A DNA stretch of 64,000 bases from Atrina japonica (taxonomy: Eukaryota > Mollusca > Bivalvia > Pterioida > Pinnidae): the NCBI GenBank assembly GCA_030159075.1, contig BROG01000487.1, positions 323,001 through 387,000 of the forward strand, given 5' to 3'. This document shows, one piece after another, positions 49,921 through 59,375 of this stretch (position 1 is the first letter of the stretch; every line of letters starts with the position of its first letter). The translations under genes were made by a program, and so were the position numbers. A model generated the notes under the pieces. That model searched no databases. It was not told the origin of the DNA and worked only from the letters and a program-made list of their open reading frames with translations.

Positions 49921-50640
49921 GTATGATAATCTATTAAATACATCCACAATTCTACTAAATTAAAACATAAATACCAAAGTATCGGGTAAAGGGTTTGAGT
50001 CGACTTTGTAGCAACATATTATTAGGCCCACGTCCTGCTTCCACTTTATCAGTGAATCGTGGATAAGTCACATGAACGATTGTGTTCCATTGTTTTTCCT
50101 CATCTGGCTGGTTTGTGTCATACGCAAAGTTTTGAATATTTTGAACTTCTTTTCATAAAACTGGAGTACCAATTTTCTTCTTATGGGGTGTACCAGGAAA
50201 ATGGAAATTATATACAGGTGACTCTCGATACCTCGAAGTCCACTAGACCACCTAAAAACTCCGAGGTTTCAAGAGTTCGAGGTTTCGAGAGTTCCGGAAG
50301 TGGGCATTTCAACCAATATAGGTTCCTAATACTACACAAAGTAAGGAATTTTGTTTTCATAATTCGTATGAATTTTGTCATAAACAATCCCCGTACCTTA
50401 ATTTCAAAAATAAAAAACCGAGTAAATACGTTAGCTTTATTATATATCCAATTTGGGTAAAAAACGGTCTTCGACAAATAGGGTATATAATGTTGCAGTA
50501 CCATTCACTACTGCTTCAGTAATCTACAGTCCCGCTCGATCTAAAAGTTAAACTACCACACGAATTGGCTGTGACACTTGTACTCGACTTAGTCTAAGAC
50601 GCATCTTTATATAGTAGTATATGATGTACACTTCAGCCCC
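49921..50640. other. Host-to-element transition zone
   Basis: It contains a Tigger/pogo-like inverted piece around 50217-50300 ('gtgactctcgatacctcga', 'gaggtttcgagagttcc'). The left end of the Polinton lies somewhere between here and 50920; I could not fix it because the partner terminal repeat is outside the window. Confidence 0.4.
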
Positions 50641-50696
50641 CTTTTTTTTCCGAGAACTGGACGACGTGTCCATTTCCGGGAATTCCGCAGTCACGT

Positions 50697-50839
50697 GATC
50701 ACACACACAGGTAAATGGCGTTATATATAGACGATGATATATAACGTGTTTATTGGATTACACGCGACACGGGCGATTTCAATTTTATCTGTTCCTAGAG
50801 ATGACACGCTCCCGTGATCACCCAGGTAAATACCGTTGT
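50697..50839. repeat. Short repeated word near the element's left end
   Basis: 'cgtgatcac', a short spacer and 'caggtaaat' occur at about 50698-50720 and again at 50814-50832. They may belong to the terminal inverted repeat or to the polymerase promoter. Confidence 0.4.
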
Positions 50840-50923
50840 TTTTCGGCCGTACAGGGTGTCCCAATGGTATAGTGTAGCAAATATTGAAAACACCATAAGT
50901 AATTTCACCCCAATTTTAAAAAC

Positions 50924-53900
50924 ATGTCTCATGCACATCGATCTACCGAGCGGTTATTGGATTTACCGATCCCGTCCGAGAGATCTGTTACGAGCCAATA
51001 TATTGAACCGTTATTGGATCTCCCGATTCCCCCCGATTTTAAAAAAACGTTTTTAAGACCCAAACGTGTCTACACGGGGCAGACCTATCGTTTTGATAAA
51101 ATTTCCGAGACAGAGATTAAAAAGTTTACAACCTGGTCGGACGAGTATAAAGTAGTTCTATTGAGGGACAGACCTATCGATATAGACCGTTTATTTGTGC
51201 ACCTCGTAAGGTCGGTGATAAACGTTAGAGGGTTGCAAAACGGCGATAAATTTCGCATTATCATCAATCACCCGAAATTCCCGAAACCGTACAGTACGAA
51301 ATATATCACCGTCTCGGGGGATTTTGTCCGAAGAGTTTATTCAAAGCATTGCAAGAGTATATAGAAATATTACGAGGTGCCCTTAGACGAAGTAGAAATA
51401 TTCGTCCATTCTACGAAAATGCCGAGGGGGAAGGGGAGACCCAAAGAACCGGTGACAAAGGAGACCTCGTCGTCGAAAAGAAGTATCATCACGATTAAAA
51501 ACGACGACGCCACGTGTCTGGCACGAGCCATCGTGACGGCGGTGGCCAACAAACATAAAGATAAATGGACGAATTCCCAGCTTCGGCACGGTTTCAACGA
51601 GAGTCGCAAATTACAAAGAGTCGAAGCGTTAAAACTTCACGAAGAAGCGGACGTTCCCGTCCGTGATCACGGCTGTACCTTAGAAGACGTGAAAACGTTT
51701 GCCGATCACCTAGGCGTGCAGATCAACATAGTGGACGGTGATCGGTTTAACGAAATCATCTATACGACCGAAGGAAGCAACGACGACGCGGTCTATCTGT
51801 ACAAGAATAAAAATCACTTCGACGTGATTACGACCATGACGGGGTTTTTGGGTAAAAGATATTACTGTCATACGTGTAAAAAATCGTACGGTAACCGAGA
51901 TCGTCACAGATGTCCTGAAAAATGTTTATCGTGCTTCGGTTATGATTGCCCGGGGGGTGAAAGGAAAGTGTGCGACGACGATTGTAACAGAACGTTTTTT
52001 TCGGCGAAGACTGTTTTAAGGAACATAAACGCGTCAGAGGCACGAGAGATGGCGAAACGGACATGGTTTGTTTAATCGTTCAGAAATGTTTAGAGTGTGA
52101 ACGAGTGGTCAAAGACTTGGAAAACCATGTATGCGGTCATTCCGAATGCCCGAATTGTAAAGAATATGTCGACATGACGACGCACAAGTGTTTCATGCTC
52201 GAGAAACGATGCAAGGGAGGAAACTGCAGATCGGACGAGTGCACGGAAGAGGAACCGTGTTACAGTTGTAAAACGCGAACGACAGAGTATTATTTTTACG
52301 ACATAGAAGCGACGCAAGACACCGGCGTTCACATACCGAATCTAATCGTGTGTCAAAGACTTTGACGGTCGTCAACACGAATTTTCTACCGTAGACGAGT
52401 TCTGCGAGTTTGTGTTGGACCAAAGAAAGAGTACGTTCATCGCCCACAATGCCAAAGCGTACGATGCGCAGTTTTTGTTAAAGTATTTCGTGGAGCATAA
52501 CATTAAACCCTATTGCATTTACAACGGTACGAAGATCATGTACATGAAAGTCGGAAAAACGTTTCGCTTTATCGATTCCATAAATTTTGTCCAATCCGCT
52601 CTGGCAGAGTTTCCGAAGACGTTTGGTCTGACCGAACTCAAAAAGGGTTATTTCCCGCATTATTTCAACAAGCCGTGTCACCAACGTTACGTGGGACTGT
52701 TACCCAGTAAAAAACACTACGGTGTTGATCACATGAGCAAACGCAACAGGGAAGAGTTTTTAAAGTGGTACGAGGTGCGAAAGAACGACGTGTTTGATTT
52801 CCAGAAAGAATTGAGGGAGTACTGCACGTCCGACGTCGACATATTACGACGGTCCCATGTTGAAATTCAGGGAAGACTTTATCGCGTTTGAAAAACATAG
52901 ATCCGTTACAGTACGTGACGATAGCGTCCGTGTGCATGACCGTCTACAGAAGCAATTACATGCCTAAAAATACGATAGCCGTCCATAACGATAACGTCGT
53001 TCACGAAACGTACAGCGTGAAATCCATTTCTTGGTTGGATCACGTGGCCGAGAGAGACGGTGTCGTCATTCGACACGCGTTGAAACGGCGGCGAGGTGAC
53101 TCTGCCCAACATCGGTAAAGTCGACGGGTATTGCGAAGACACGAAGACGGTTTACGAATTTCAAGGGTGCTTCTGGCACGGTTGTAAAAAGTGTTACGAG
53201 CGAGACACCTTCAATAACAAGAACCAATTCGACATGGACACGCTCAGAAAACGAACCTCCGCGAAAAACGAGAAGATACGACGGGCCGGTTACGCGTTCG
53301 TCGAGGCCTGGGAATGCGATACGAAAGGCATAAACGGTAAAGAGATCGTAACGCCGTTAGACCCTCGAGACGCTTTTTTCGGCGGTAGGACCAACGTGAC
53401 CAAGTTGCTGTACGACTTTGACGGAAGAGAAAAGGGACGATACGTCGACTTTGTCAGTCTGTACCCGACGGTCCAGTTTTATAAGACCTACCCGGTCGGT
53501 CATCCCACCAAAATAGTTAATCCCGAGCGCGTCGATCGAACTTGGTTTGGGTTCGTCAAATGTAAAGTCGTGCCACCCCCGGAAAATTATATCATCCCGT
53601 CTTACCCGTCAAAATGAAATGCGAAGATGCCGAAAAGCTCTTGTTCCCCGCTGTGTAAGACGTGCGCCGAACGACGGGCCACAGACGCCGTGCGAACACG
53701 CCGACGAGCAGAGGTCGTTTGCGGGCACGTGGTGTACTCCCGAGCTATTCAAGGCCTTAGATAAGGGGTACGAGATAGAGAAAATTTACGAAGTTTGGGA
53801 TTTTTCTCTACACCAGTGAGGACACGGACCTCTTCAGAGACTACGTCAAGAAGTTTATGAAGATCAAGATGGAAAGTTCCGCATTAAAGGTGGGTCCCGG

Positions 53901-54675
53901 CACCCCCTACGACTCGGAAGAACGGTATAAAGACATGGTTAGAGAACGATTAGGGATCGACTTGGGCACCATAGAGTATAATCCGGGCATGCGCGCCATC
54001 TCTAAATTATGTCTCAACTCTCTCTGGGGTAAGTTCGGCCAAAGGGTCAACATGAAACAGACTAAATACGTGAACGATCCGAAAGCCTTTTACACCCTGT
54101 TGCTGGACGACACGATAGACAATCTCAATATTCAGTTCATCAACGACGACATGGTCCAGATGTCTTACGATTTAAAGGGACAATTCGTCGACAAGGCCAA
54201 GGACGTCAACATCTTCATAGCGTGTTATACGACGGCGCACGCCAGAACCATGTTATACGACGTGTTGGACGCCCTCGACGATAGGGTGTGGTACGTCGAT
54301 CGCGACGACGGGGTCTCGATCGACACGGGCGATAACTTGGGTGATTTGACGGACGAGTTAGGCGGCGATTTCATCACGTCGTGGTGCGCCACAGGTCCCA
54401 AATCTTATTCGTACGAAACAAACGCGGGTAAAAAGGTGTGTAAGGTCAAGGGATTTAGTCTGAATTACGAAAATTCTCTTTACATCAACCGAGACGCGAT
54501 GACCGACGTCGTCAAAGAAACGCGTAAGAGGATTACGACCGTTCGAGAAAACGCCATCACGAGAGATTCCAAAACCAAACGCATCGTGAATCGATACCAG
54601 GAGAAAGAGTTTACGTTGTGTTACGATAAACGGGTGATGAAGGACGGATACGACACGCATCCCTACGGGTATTAA
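50924..54675 (+). pseudogene. Protein-primed family B DNA polymerase (broken)
   Basis: Copies the element's DNA. N-terminal part 50924-52000: a repeated LLDLPIP motif, then cysteine-rich zinc-ribbon-like segments (YYCHTCKKSY; C-x2-C pairs to about 52250). Exonuclease: ExoI YDIEAT (~52297), ExoII HNAKAYDAQF (~52441), ExoIII YCTSDVDIL (~52820). Polymerase: FWHGCKKCY (~53170), motif A DFVSLYP (~53450), a TPEL block (~53737), motif B KLCLNSLWGKFGQR (~54006), motif C region YVDRDDG (~54292), where YxDTDS is usual. Breaks: in-frame TAG at 51362; frame changes near the T7 run at 52000, near 52355, 52856, 52890, 53085, several at 53615-53700, and near 53810. The start follows the element's ttttaaaa motif. 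The 3' end meets the integrase gene tail to tail. Confidence 0.85.
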
Positions 54676-54702
54676 AAAATTTATTAATACTAATAATTTT
54701 TT
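54676..54702. terminator. AT-only gap between convergent polymerase and integrase genes
   Basis: 27 bp of 'tttattaatactaataatt' type sequence separates the two stops. It may serve as a shared 3' end; inferred from position only. Confidence 0.3.
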
Positions 54703-55583
54703 TTAATCGACGACGACCAACAATTCCTCTCGGACGAAACGTTTCTCTGAGGCGCGGTTCCTTGAGCTGATACAGGTCGATGCCCTGCATTCTGAAATGC
54801 CTGTCTATGTTGTGTTTGTCGACGCTCCAGATGGGATCGGTGGCCCTCCTGCGTCCGCCTTCCAATTCGCCCGGTTGATACAGATATCTTACTTTCGCAA
54901 AGGGGCTGATGGGCGGTTGCACTTTATCGACGGGTTCTACCTTTTTGGGCGGGTTGGTCTCTTCGTTGATCGTTTTTACGACTTCCGGTAACCGTTTCAC
55001 CCATTCTCTGTTTCTGTCTTTGGTTTTCCATCTCTTGATCGTATTGATAGCTAAACAAACTGTTCGCCCAACGTTCTATTAAATCGTTCGACGATGGCTT
55101 GATCGCGATGAAGGTCGACCCCTTCCCCTTCTTATTCTAACGCCGTGTCTACTCATGAGTTTGGAAGACGGCACCCATGAATTCGCGACCGGGATCGACT
55201 TGTAATAATTTCGGAAACGTCAGACGCCTCCCGTAGATCTTTTCGAAAGCGCCGACCACCACCTCTCGACTGTCTTTGGTCGTCAGAGGTTCCGCTTCTT
55301 TGTAGCGAGTGCCCACGTCGACCAACGTCAGCGCGTATTTGTGCGTTTTCCCGTCCACCTTGTCGTGTGGTAAAAACAACAGATCGGCCTGGTGAGTGTC
55401 GTTTTCTTTTGCGTCTTCGAATCGGGGTCTCACGATCTTCTTGGGGGCGGGCAGGTAGATTTGCCACACGTCTTGGTTTTTCAGGAACTCTAACGCTTCC
55501 TTCTCACTGACTTTAGCTGCTTTGGCCAATTTCCCGATGGCCGACTTTCCCTTCCAATAGTGTTTGTGATAGATCTCTTCCAT
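54703..55583 (-). pseudogene. Retroviral-like DDE integrase (broken)
   Basis: Inserts the element into host DNA. The intact N-terminal 144 residues (55583 down to 55149) contain the rve core: the first aspartate at residue 67 in HQADLLFLP and the second at residue 130 in LLQVDPGREF. The third acidic residue lies in an IVERFNRT segment at about 55080-55100, in a different frame. The C-terminal part (DPIWSVDKHNIDRHF, LYQLKEP), the DNA-binding end, is in a third stretch from about 55000. Frame changes lie near 55150 and 55060, and probably near 54715, after which an acidic-free LLVVVD end and TAA at 54703 follow. The start lies 7 bp behind the stop of the upstream membrane gene. Confidence 0.82.
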
Positions 55584-55589
55584 TTTACT

Positions 55590-55986
55590 TTAGGCGACGT
55601 ATTTTTTAACGCCGTAGAACACGAGTCCCGTCCCGATCACCACGAAGAGGATTTCCTTGTCTTTTTGCTCTTCCGAGGTTGATAGAAATCGCTCAACTTC
55701 GGCTCGGGAGCCATCGCCTCTTCGTTCGTCATTTGCGAGTAGAGTGACATGGCGCATTTACTTCTTTGTAGGTGTACAGCGCGTGTCCTTGTTTCTTTAA
55801 TCTCTCGTTGAGAAAATCTAATCGCTTCGTGCGTTCGTGATTCCATAAATCTCGAGCCGCGATCAGTTTTTCCATCGCCTCGTCGTGTCTCTTTTGTTCT
55901 TCGTGATTCGAGAATAGAAATTGAGATCCCGAGAAGGCTAGAGCATTGACTAATGCACCACCCATCATCATTGCAATCGTTGCCAT
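55590..55986 (-). pseudogene. Small two-membrane-segment protein with coiled-coil middle (frameshifted)
   Basis: The N-terminus MATIAMMMGGALVNALAFSG is hydrophobic. A charged, helical EEQKRHDEAMEKLI to LNERLKK region follows. Near 55750 the frame changes, and the C-terminal part ends with a hydrophobic segment (LFVVIGTGLVFYG) and TAA at 55590. Two hydrophobic ends around a helical rod suggest a virion membrane or structural protein; this is inference. The start follows 'tatcaaaaa'. Confidence 0.6.
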
Positions 55987-56009
55987 TTTTTGATAGAGAG
56001 AGTTTTAGT

Positions 56010-56237
56010 TTATTTCATGATATCGGCGGGGATGATGCCCTTCTTGACCAACATGTCTTTGGTGTACTCGGCGAGTGCAAACTCCAGGAGGATCATCCCG
56101 AAGTCCTTCGGGTCTAGATCCATCTTGGGCGCCGGCATCTTTAAGATTTTCTTGGAAAGTTTGCGCGTATCCGATGGCAATCCCGTACTGACGGCCGCGT
56201 GATACACGGTGTTGACTAAATCTTTTTCACCACTCAT
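56010..56237 (-). CDS. Conserved-looking 75-residue element protein, intact
   Basis: The frame runs from MSGEKDLVNTVYHAAV to IPADIMK without breaks. It is amphipathic and mostly helical, with no membrane segment, cysteine motif or domain I recognise. Its start sits directly behind 'gtatttaaaaaa', the motif shared by its neighbours. Function unknown. Confidence 0.7.
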   Translation of the reverse strand: MSGEKDLVNTVYHAAVSTGLPSDTRKLSKKILKMPAPKMDLDPKDFGMILLEFALAEYTKDMLVKKGIIPADIMK

Positions 56238-56280
56238 TTTTTTAAATACGGAGAAAATTATTTAATACATTTCATGGGGA

Positions 56281-56481
56281 TTAGGTTTTTGGGGGTGGAA
56301 GTACTTCGGGTTCTGGCACGACCTCGTCGCACTCATGATGAATAACCTGATGAACAACCTTGCTATTCGTGTTAATTAATTCAGTGATCGTGGTGATGAA
56401 CACTCCCAGCGCCATGATTCCCGATGCCATTAACATCGTCATATTCACAGCGGTTCTGATCGAATCGTTTTGTACACACAT
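56281..56481 (-). CDS. 66-residue single-pass membrane protein
   Basis: A hydrophobic segment at residues 12-32 (VNMTMLMASGIMALGVFITT) is followed by an acidic, proline-rich tail ending VLPPPKT. That tail and the following intergenic sequence closely match the end of the upstream gene (VLPPPKPNPHEMY, stop at 56505). A small indel in a run of A explains why this copy stops a few codons earlier. The start lies behind 'gtatttaaaa'. Function unknown; orientation and size suggest a minor virion membrane protein (inference). Confidence 0.65.
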   Translation of the reverse strand: MCVQNDSIRTAVNMTMLMASGIMALGVFITTITELINTNSKVVHQVIHHECDEVVPEPEVLPPPKT

Positions 56482-56504
56482 TTTTAAATACGTGAGAAAA
56501 TTAT

Positions 56505-57313
56505 TTAATACATTTCATGGGGATTAGGTTTTGGAGGTGGAAGTACTTTTGGCGGTGGCTCGGACTCTGGGTTTTTTTTCACTACTTTGAGCGGTGGTTC
56601 TGGATTTTTTTTCATGTAGATCCGACGACCGCGCCTGCGCCCGCTAGCCATTTCCAGCTATCCTGGCTATTAGCATTGCTATCCTGGCCATTAGCATTGC
56701 TATCCTGGCCATTAGCATTGCTATCCTGGCTATTAGCATTGCTATTAGCATTGCTATCCTGGCTATTAGCATTGCTATTCCACCGACGCTTGGCACCCTT
56801 CTTCCCCGCTTCCTGACGTTTCGGATTCTTCTTCCCTATGAGTTCCTCCGGATTCATTCTCTTTTTCTATATCCTCCGTTTTTTTTATTCCTGTGATATG
56901 GCGACTCGTCGTGGCGGCTAAGCTGAAAGGTGCTAAGAGCGCACCGTATTTATAATAGAGACTACAACACACTTCACCGATGGCCGCGTCCAAGAAGGGG
57001 TCTTCGTTCAGCTCCTCGATCAGTTTGGGTTCGTCTTTGATGTCGAAAAAATGCTTGAGACAAGCGTATACAGACCGATGAGGGTATTGCCGATCGACTT
57101 GGCCATGCGCATGTTGAGTCGAGCGTCTAACACGCGAACCAGGGATTCCACTTCCTTGTCGTTCATCTTGTCCAATTCGGAAGACGTCACGTCTTTACCC
57201 AGAAACTGACGCGCGCGTCCGGATCCGACGATGGCTGACAGTCTGTCTTTGGCGGTCACTGCCGTACTGGTGGTGGAAGGTGCATCGTTCGCTAATACGT
57301 CGTCTACATTCAT
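56505..57313 (-). pseudogene. Element protein with repeat-rich middle and PPPKP tail (frameshifted)
   Basis: Part 1 (57313-57023) starts MNVDDVLANDAPSTT and holds a helical SELDKMNDKEVESLVRVLDA region and a hydrophobic SIGNTLIGLYTLVSSIF. After a frame change near 57045, a FLDAAIGEVCCSLYYKYG stretch continues it. Then come a basic GKKNPKRQEAGKKGAKRRW segment, a NANSQDS/NANGQDS repeat (56650-56775) and, after another shift near 56620, MKKNPEPPLKVV and a VLPPPKPNPHEMY end. The hydrophobic helix, basic stretch and proline tail do not match a family I can name. Confidence 0.55.
56650..56778 (-). repeat. Coding minisatellite (NANSQDS units)
   Basis: 'gctatcctggccattagcat' type units of 18-21 bp, with shorter 12-bp pieces 'ttagcattgcta'. 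Unit length is a multiple of three, so changes in copy number would keep the frame. Confidence 0.85.
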
Positions 57314-57377
57314 CTTTTTTAATACATTTTATTTATATTTTGTAAACGTTACGTTTACAAAATACTGTCACGTTTTT

Positions 57378-58054
57378 TTATTCCGTGTCGGAATCCAAGT
57401 CCAAGTCTTCTACACAGTCGGCCAAATCCGGTAGAGGAGCAACGTCGATTGTTTTTGACGATGATGGCCTGGTGTAAGAGGGTTTGCATGTATACTTTCG
57501 ATTCTTTGTTGGGTATGTAAAGGTTGTCTATGTGTAAATGAACCAATGGCCAGACATCGTTTTTTCTCGTATTGGTGAAGATCGGTTTCGACGAGTGGAT
57601 GTTTATCTTTCGGATCGTCGTCCGTTCTCTTTCTATAAAAAGTAGGCTTGTCTCTCGTCCCCTGTTTAACTTTCGAGTAGATCACCTTGTCACCGTTCTG
57701 ATCCGTTTTGACGAGAGTTATATCGTTGACATTCACGGGGGATTTTCTACCACTGTCTTTCAGTGTCTTTGCGAGTTTATCTATTTCTGTTCTCAAGCAC
57801 GCCGCGATCTTTTCCAACACGCCGGCGAATTCCTTTTCACATTTAAATTTCATAGAATAATCGGAACTGTCATCGTGTTGCCACAAACCGGACGATTCCG
57901 TTTTGGGAGTGCGTATCACCAACGGTTTCAAGTCGCCGTTCGGGTACTGATACGCGACGTAAACGCGTTGATAGCGCTTCCCTTTCTTATCGACGTAATG
58001 AGCGCCTGTTCTTAAATTGTTCACATCAAAGTTCTCAACTGTCACGAATGCCAT
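57378..58054 (-). pseudogene. Acidic-tailed element protein, possible ssDNA-binding protein (frameshifted)
   Basis: The N-terminal ~150 residues (MAFVTVENFDVNNLRTGAHY and on) are rich in beta-type segments (YQRVYVAYQYPNGDLKPLVI) with a helical middle (FAGVLEKIAACLRTEIDKLA). After frame changes near 57550 and 57440, the C-terminus ends in a strongly acidic tail, VEDLDLDSDTE, with TAA at 57378. A beta-rich body with an acidic tail is how many replication ssDNA-binding proteins are built; this role is inference, without a recognised motif. The start lies behind 'ttataaaaaagaaaac'. Confidence 0.5.
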
Positions 58055-58099
58055 GTTTTCTTTTTTATAACGAATAAATTTTCTTTAAGTCATTTTTTT

Positions 58100-58240
58100 T
58101 TAAATGTTTCTGAGCCCTTTCTCCGTTCTGCGATAGTTTTCCAGACGTAACATAGTTAATATCGCGGATAACACGAGCACACACCCTACCACGACCAACA
58201 ACAACAACGCGAACAAGACTATCTCGGTAAAACGTTTCAT
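58100..58240 (-). CDS. 46-residue single-pass membrane protein
   Basis: The frame reads MKRFTEIVLFALLLLVVVGC, continues hydrophobic to about residue 30, and ends with a charged tail ENYRRTEKGLRNI. A lysine/arginine start and a ~24-residue helix make a clear signal anchor. It fills the gap between two larger genes and starts behind 'aaatttttttacgttaagaa'. Function unknown; many DNA viruses carry such small membrane proteins. Confidence 0.6.
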   Translation of the reverse strand: MKRFTEIVLFALLLLVVVGCVLVLSAILTMLRLENYRRTEKGLRNI

Positions 58241-58298
58241 TTCTTAACGTAAAAAAATTTGTTAAACGGCTTAAACAATAGATATATAAATAAAAAAA

Positions 58299-58697
58299 AT
58301 GTTTATTTTACTGGACAAGGCGTTTACCGAACGCGGTGTAAAACAGATGTTGGGGGGACGACATAGCGTGCATGCAGTTGGGTGGTAACCAGTCTTTGTG
58401 TATTGGCCCGACGACGTCAAACTCTCACGTGTCAAATGCCTCGCATGCGCGCAGAGACTACCCGTTAAGCATCCGGTCGTCGTGAATTCGTTGTTTTGTA
58501 GCATTCATCACAACTACTTGAAAGAGAGAGGTATCGACACGTTGAAGTATTGCGTCTCTTGTCAAAAATGGATGACCGATAGCACTAAATACGAAACGTG
58601 TTATACGTGCGGCGGAAAAGAACGCGCAGACGAGTGGCACAAGACGCATCCACGGTCCGAGAGAAGAAGACGCGGACGTCCCAAGAAAGAGGTTTAA
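58299..58697 (+). pseudogene. Zn-binding protein with four CxxC/HH motifs and RGRPKK tail (one in-frame stop)
   Basis: ATG at 58299 follows 'atataaataaaaaaa', the element's start motif. After 29 codons (MFILLDKAFTERGVKQMLGG and on) an in-frame TAA stands at 58386. The same frame then continues to 58697 with CLAC, CSIHH, CVSC and CYTC at regular spacing and a basic RRRRGRPKKEV end like an AT-hook. Two zinc sites and a DNA-binding tail suggest a regulator of the element's genes (inference). It is the only plus-strand gene within a minus-strand run. Confidence 0.6.
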
Positions 58698-58735
58698 CCG
58701 GATTTTTTAGAACAGAATGTCTTAAAAATCTACGG

Positions 58736-59352
58736 TTAACGAGAAGTGGATTTGTTTACGAGGTCTAGGAGCTGTTTGCGCAAGTCCTCCGTCTCTAGGT
58801 TCGACTCCTTTTTTACGGTCTCAGTCTTGTATTTAGAATAGAGTTTGTCCTTCATCTCGCGATACTTGGTCAGCTCGTGGGACACGGTGGCGAATTCTTC
58901 GTCCGTGATCTTCCCGTCCTCGATCCCCCCCCAACCCCCCCCCACCCCACCCCCCCCCCCCCCAGCGCGCGACTCACCTGATCCGAGATCGAGTTCAATT
59001 TACTCTCCGCGAGTTTGATGATCTTGAGGTGTTTTTCCGATTTCTTCAACAGTAATCGTCTGACTCCCTTCATGGTCAATCCCACAGCGCCCACGGCCAG
59101 GGCCACGATCTGGAGAGGTAAGCCCGCGATGGGTATGATAAAGCCGAGTCCGCCGACGACGACGCTTCCCGCGATCAGAGTCCCATCGACACCGTCGGCG
59201 GTGTTGACGATTCGTTTATACTTTTTGTGGACGCTCTTCCGCGTCTCGATCTCTCGCCGAAACGTCTGTTCGATCTCGCCGATGCGTTTGAGACGATAGT
59301 GTTGCGGATCGGGTTCTAACGTCGGGTATAATGTATTTTCTTCTTTACTCAT
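58736..59352 (-). pseudogene. Membrane protein with hydrophobic hairpin, split by a G-tract
   Basis: The N-terminal part (MSKEENTLYPTLEPDPQHYR) is charged, with a helix around RREIETRKSVHKKYKR. Residues ~57-95 form a long glycine-rich hydrophobic hairpin (IAGSVVVGGLGFIIPIAG, then LQIVALAVGAVGLTM). The C-terminal helical part (DGKITDEEFATVSHELTKYR to LVNKSTSR) is in another frame. The frame changes inside a poly-G/poly-C tract at 58924-58965 that sits in the middle of the gene. The hairpin suggests membrane insertion or remodelling; family unknown. Confidence 0.55.
58924..58965. repeat. Poly-C/poly-G tract inside a gene
   Basis: Runs of 8-14 C broken by single A or T. The minus strand has at least four G-runs, a G-quadruplex type sequence. 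Confidence 0.9.
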
Positions 59353-59375
59353 CCTCTTTTTTTAAAGGGGATTTT

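Noticed and set aside
54797..54991. Plus-strand frames over the integrase C-terminus
   Set aside because: The minus-strand integrase explains this region.
56517..56816. Plus-strand Leu/Ala-rich frame (LSWPLALLSW repeats)
   Set aside because: Antisense of the NANSQDS minisatellite in the minus-strand gene.
57572..58015. 147-codon plus-strand frame
   Set aside because: Antisense shadow of the acidic-tailed minus-strand gene, which has the start motif and an acidic tail.
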